Assembly: GCA_017431745.1 (NCBI GenBank) | Contig: JAFRKK010000002.1 | Coordinates: forward strand, 16,598-80,597 | Length of the DNA stretch: 64,000 nt | Reading direction: 5' to 3' | Source of the DNA: Candidatus Saccharimonadota bacterium | Lineage (GTDB): Bacteria; Patescibacteriota; Saccharimonadia; Saccharimonadales; Saccharimonadaceae | Shown: piece by piece, positions 63,501-64,000 of the stretch | How the letters are laid out: each line of letters opens with the position of its first letter | How positions within the stretch are numbered: the stretch's first letter is position 1 | Made by a program: the position numbers and the translations under genes | The notes under the pieces: model-generated | What the model was told of the DNA's origin: nothing | The model's database searches: none | The model's input: only the letters and a program-made list of their open reading frames with translations

Positions 63501-63983
63501 ATGGAAGACACTGTTGAAGTTAAAAAAGTTAAGAATAAAACTGATAAGGCCCCAGAAGCCACAAAGAAAGTGGCGAAGGATTCTCGTAAAAAGAAGAAGA
63601 TTGCCTGCATCACGGTTTTTGTATTTGGGCTGATTCTACTAGTAGTTGGAATAGTGTTTTTAGTACTGGGCATATTGAAGGGGAATGCGGTAGCCGACGG
63701 TGAATATTTGGTTGCGGCGGAAAGCTGGCAGTTAACGGATTGTGGGGAGGAGAACTGCGATAAGGTTGTGTGGGATTTTACGGAAATTGGTAAGGGAACC
63801 TTGACAACGGATGGCAGCGAGCATAATTATAATTTCCAATGGGCAATCAAAGACGGGAAACTGTTAATCCAAACGGATTGGTTGTACGAGATGGACAATG
63901 AGTACGAATACTCATTAGACCAGGGTAATGGCGTGCTGACACTAAAAGATGACGAGAACGAGTACAAGTTTACGGCACAGTAA
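63501..63983 (+). CDS. Unknown single-pass membrane protein
   Basis: This 160-residue protein has a charged cytoplasmic start (VEVKKVKNKTDKAPEATKK), one membrane segment (about 33-57) and an outer beta domain of about 100 residues. That domain contains Cys in TDCGEENCDKVVWDFTEIGKG and looks like a lipocalin-type or DUF small-sheet domain (GKGTLTTDG, LLIQTDWLYE, NGVLTLKDDENEYKF). TGCTAAAAT (63486-63494) and 6 nt to ATG 63501: leaderless. The promoter overlaps the stop of the previous gene. Confidence 0.6.
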   Translation: MEDTVEVKKVKNKTDKAPEATKKVAKDSRKKKKIACITVFVFGLILLVVGIVFLVLGILKGNAVADGEYLVAAESWQLTDCGEENCDKVVWDFTEIGKGTLTTDGSEHNYNFQWAIKDGKLLIQTDWLYEMDNEYEYSLDQGNGVLTLKDDENEYKFTAQ

Positions 63984-63988
63984 AAATA

Positions 63989-63997
63989 TGTTATAAT
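63989..63997 (+). promoter_or_regulatory. Promoter of a gene beyond the window
   Basis: TGTTATAAT (63989-63997), the extended -10 form seen at many starts here. The gene begins past the window end. Confidence 0.55.
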
Positions 63998-64000
63998 ATA

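Overview
The window looks like a chromosomal segment of a Patescibacteria/CPR bacterium, most probably Candidatus Saccharibacteria (TM7). The evidence is the gene set and style. Single-gene transcription units start right at an extended -10 box (TGnTATAAT, then ATG or GTG 6 to 9 nt later) with no Shine-Dalgarno, while internal operon genes have one. Housekeeping proteins are compact; RecR and DnaX have lost their zinc modules. There is a VTC/DUF4956/Cthe_2159 operon, a sortase, FISUMP-type surface proteins, a cutinase-VWA protein, and lipid salvage without visible fatty acid synthesis. TGA is used as a stop (typA, cysS), so the recoded Absconditabacteria/Gracilibacteria are excluded. The phylum call is inference from gene content.

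Layout. 1-9.1 kb: P-loop kinase, YgjP-like protease, sortase, GH97 glycosidase, CapA-like protein, serine hydrolase, and the VTC operon. 9.1-12.3 kb: MacB-like ABC protein and tRNA-Gln(CUG). 12.5-17.3 kb: large FISUMP surface protein behind a G9 tract, a membrane diguanylate cyclase, and a DUF308 protein. 17.3-24.1 kb: lipid and envelope genes (PlsC-like, GT39-like, acyl-CoA ligase, cdsA, pgsA), ybaB-recR, HAD phosphatase. 24.1-32.5 kb: nrnA-like, hydrolase, cysS, queH, then an accessory block (structured leader RNA, FISUMP, toxin-like nuclease) before queA-tgt. 32.5-43 kb: glucan phosphorylase, secE-nusG-rplK-rplA and the inverted rplJ-rplL, separated by an ORF6N-PLD gene and a second FISUMP with the same leader RNA. 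43-56 kb: cysteine desulfurase-like gene, thioredoxin-fold protein, dnaX-dnaB, membrane proteins, a bifunctional peptidoglycan carboxypeptidase, and an ABC exporter pair. 56-64 kb: ung, tmk, dCMP deaminase, cutinase-VWA, tatD, typA, small unknown genes.

Two unusual systems stand out. (1) A family of nested palindromic elements occurs nine times, with a GC-rich cloverleaf-like core (two types) flanked by long locus-specific inverted arms. Four are intergenic, some doubling as terminators, and five lie in frame inside dnaX, queA, tgt and tatD (twice). The stems covary between copies and the core is read in different frames, resembling the palindromic elements of Rickettsia in behaviour but with apparent inverted duplication of the target. 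(2) A roughly 220-nt leader RNA precedes two FISUMP surface-protein genes. Its three stems are kept by compensatory changes, and a central segment can pair with an upstream loop, fold as a terminator-like hairpin, or pair with a segment near the ribosome binding site. This suggests an undescribed riboregulator of surface-protein expression.

Together the genes describe a scavenging, surface-active bacterium that remodels its envelope, takes up lipids and sugars, salvages queuosine precursors and displays variable surface lectin-like proteins, as expected for an episymbiont.
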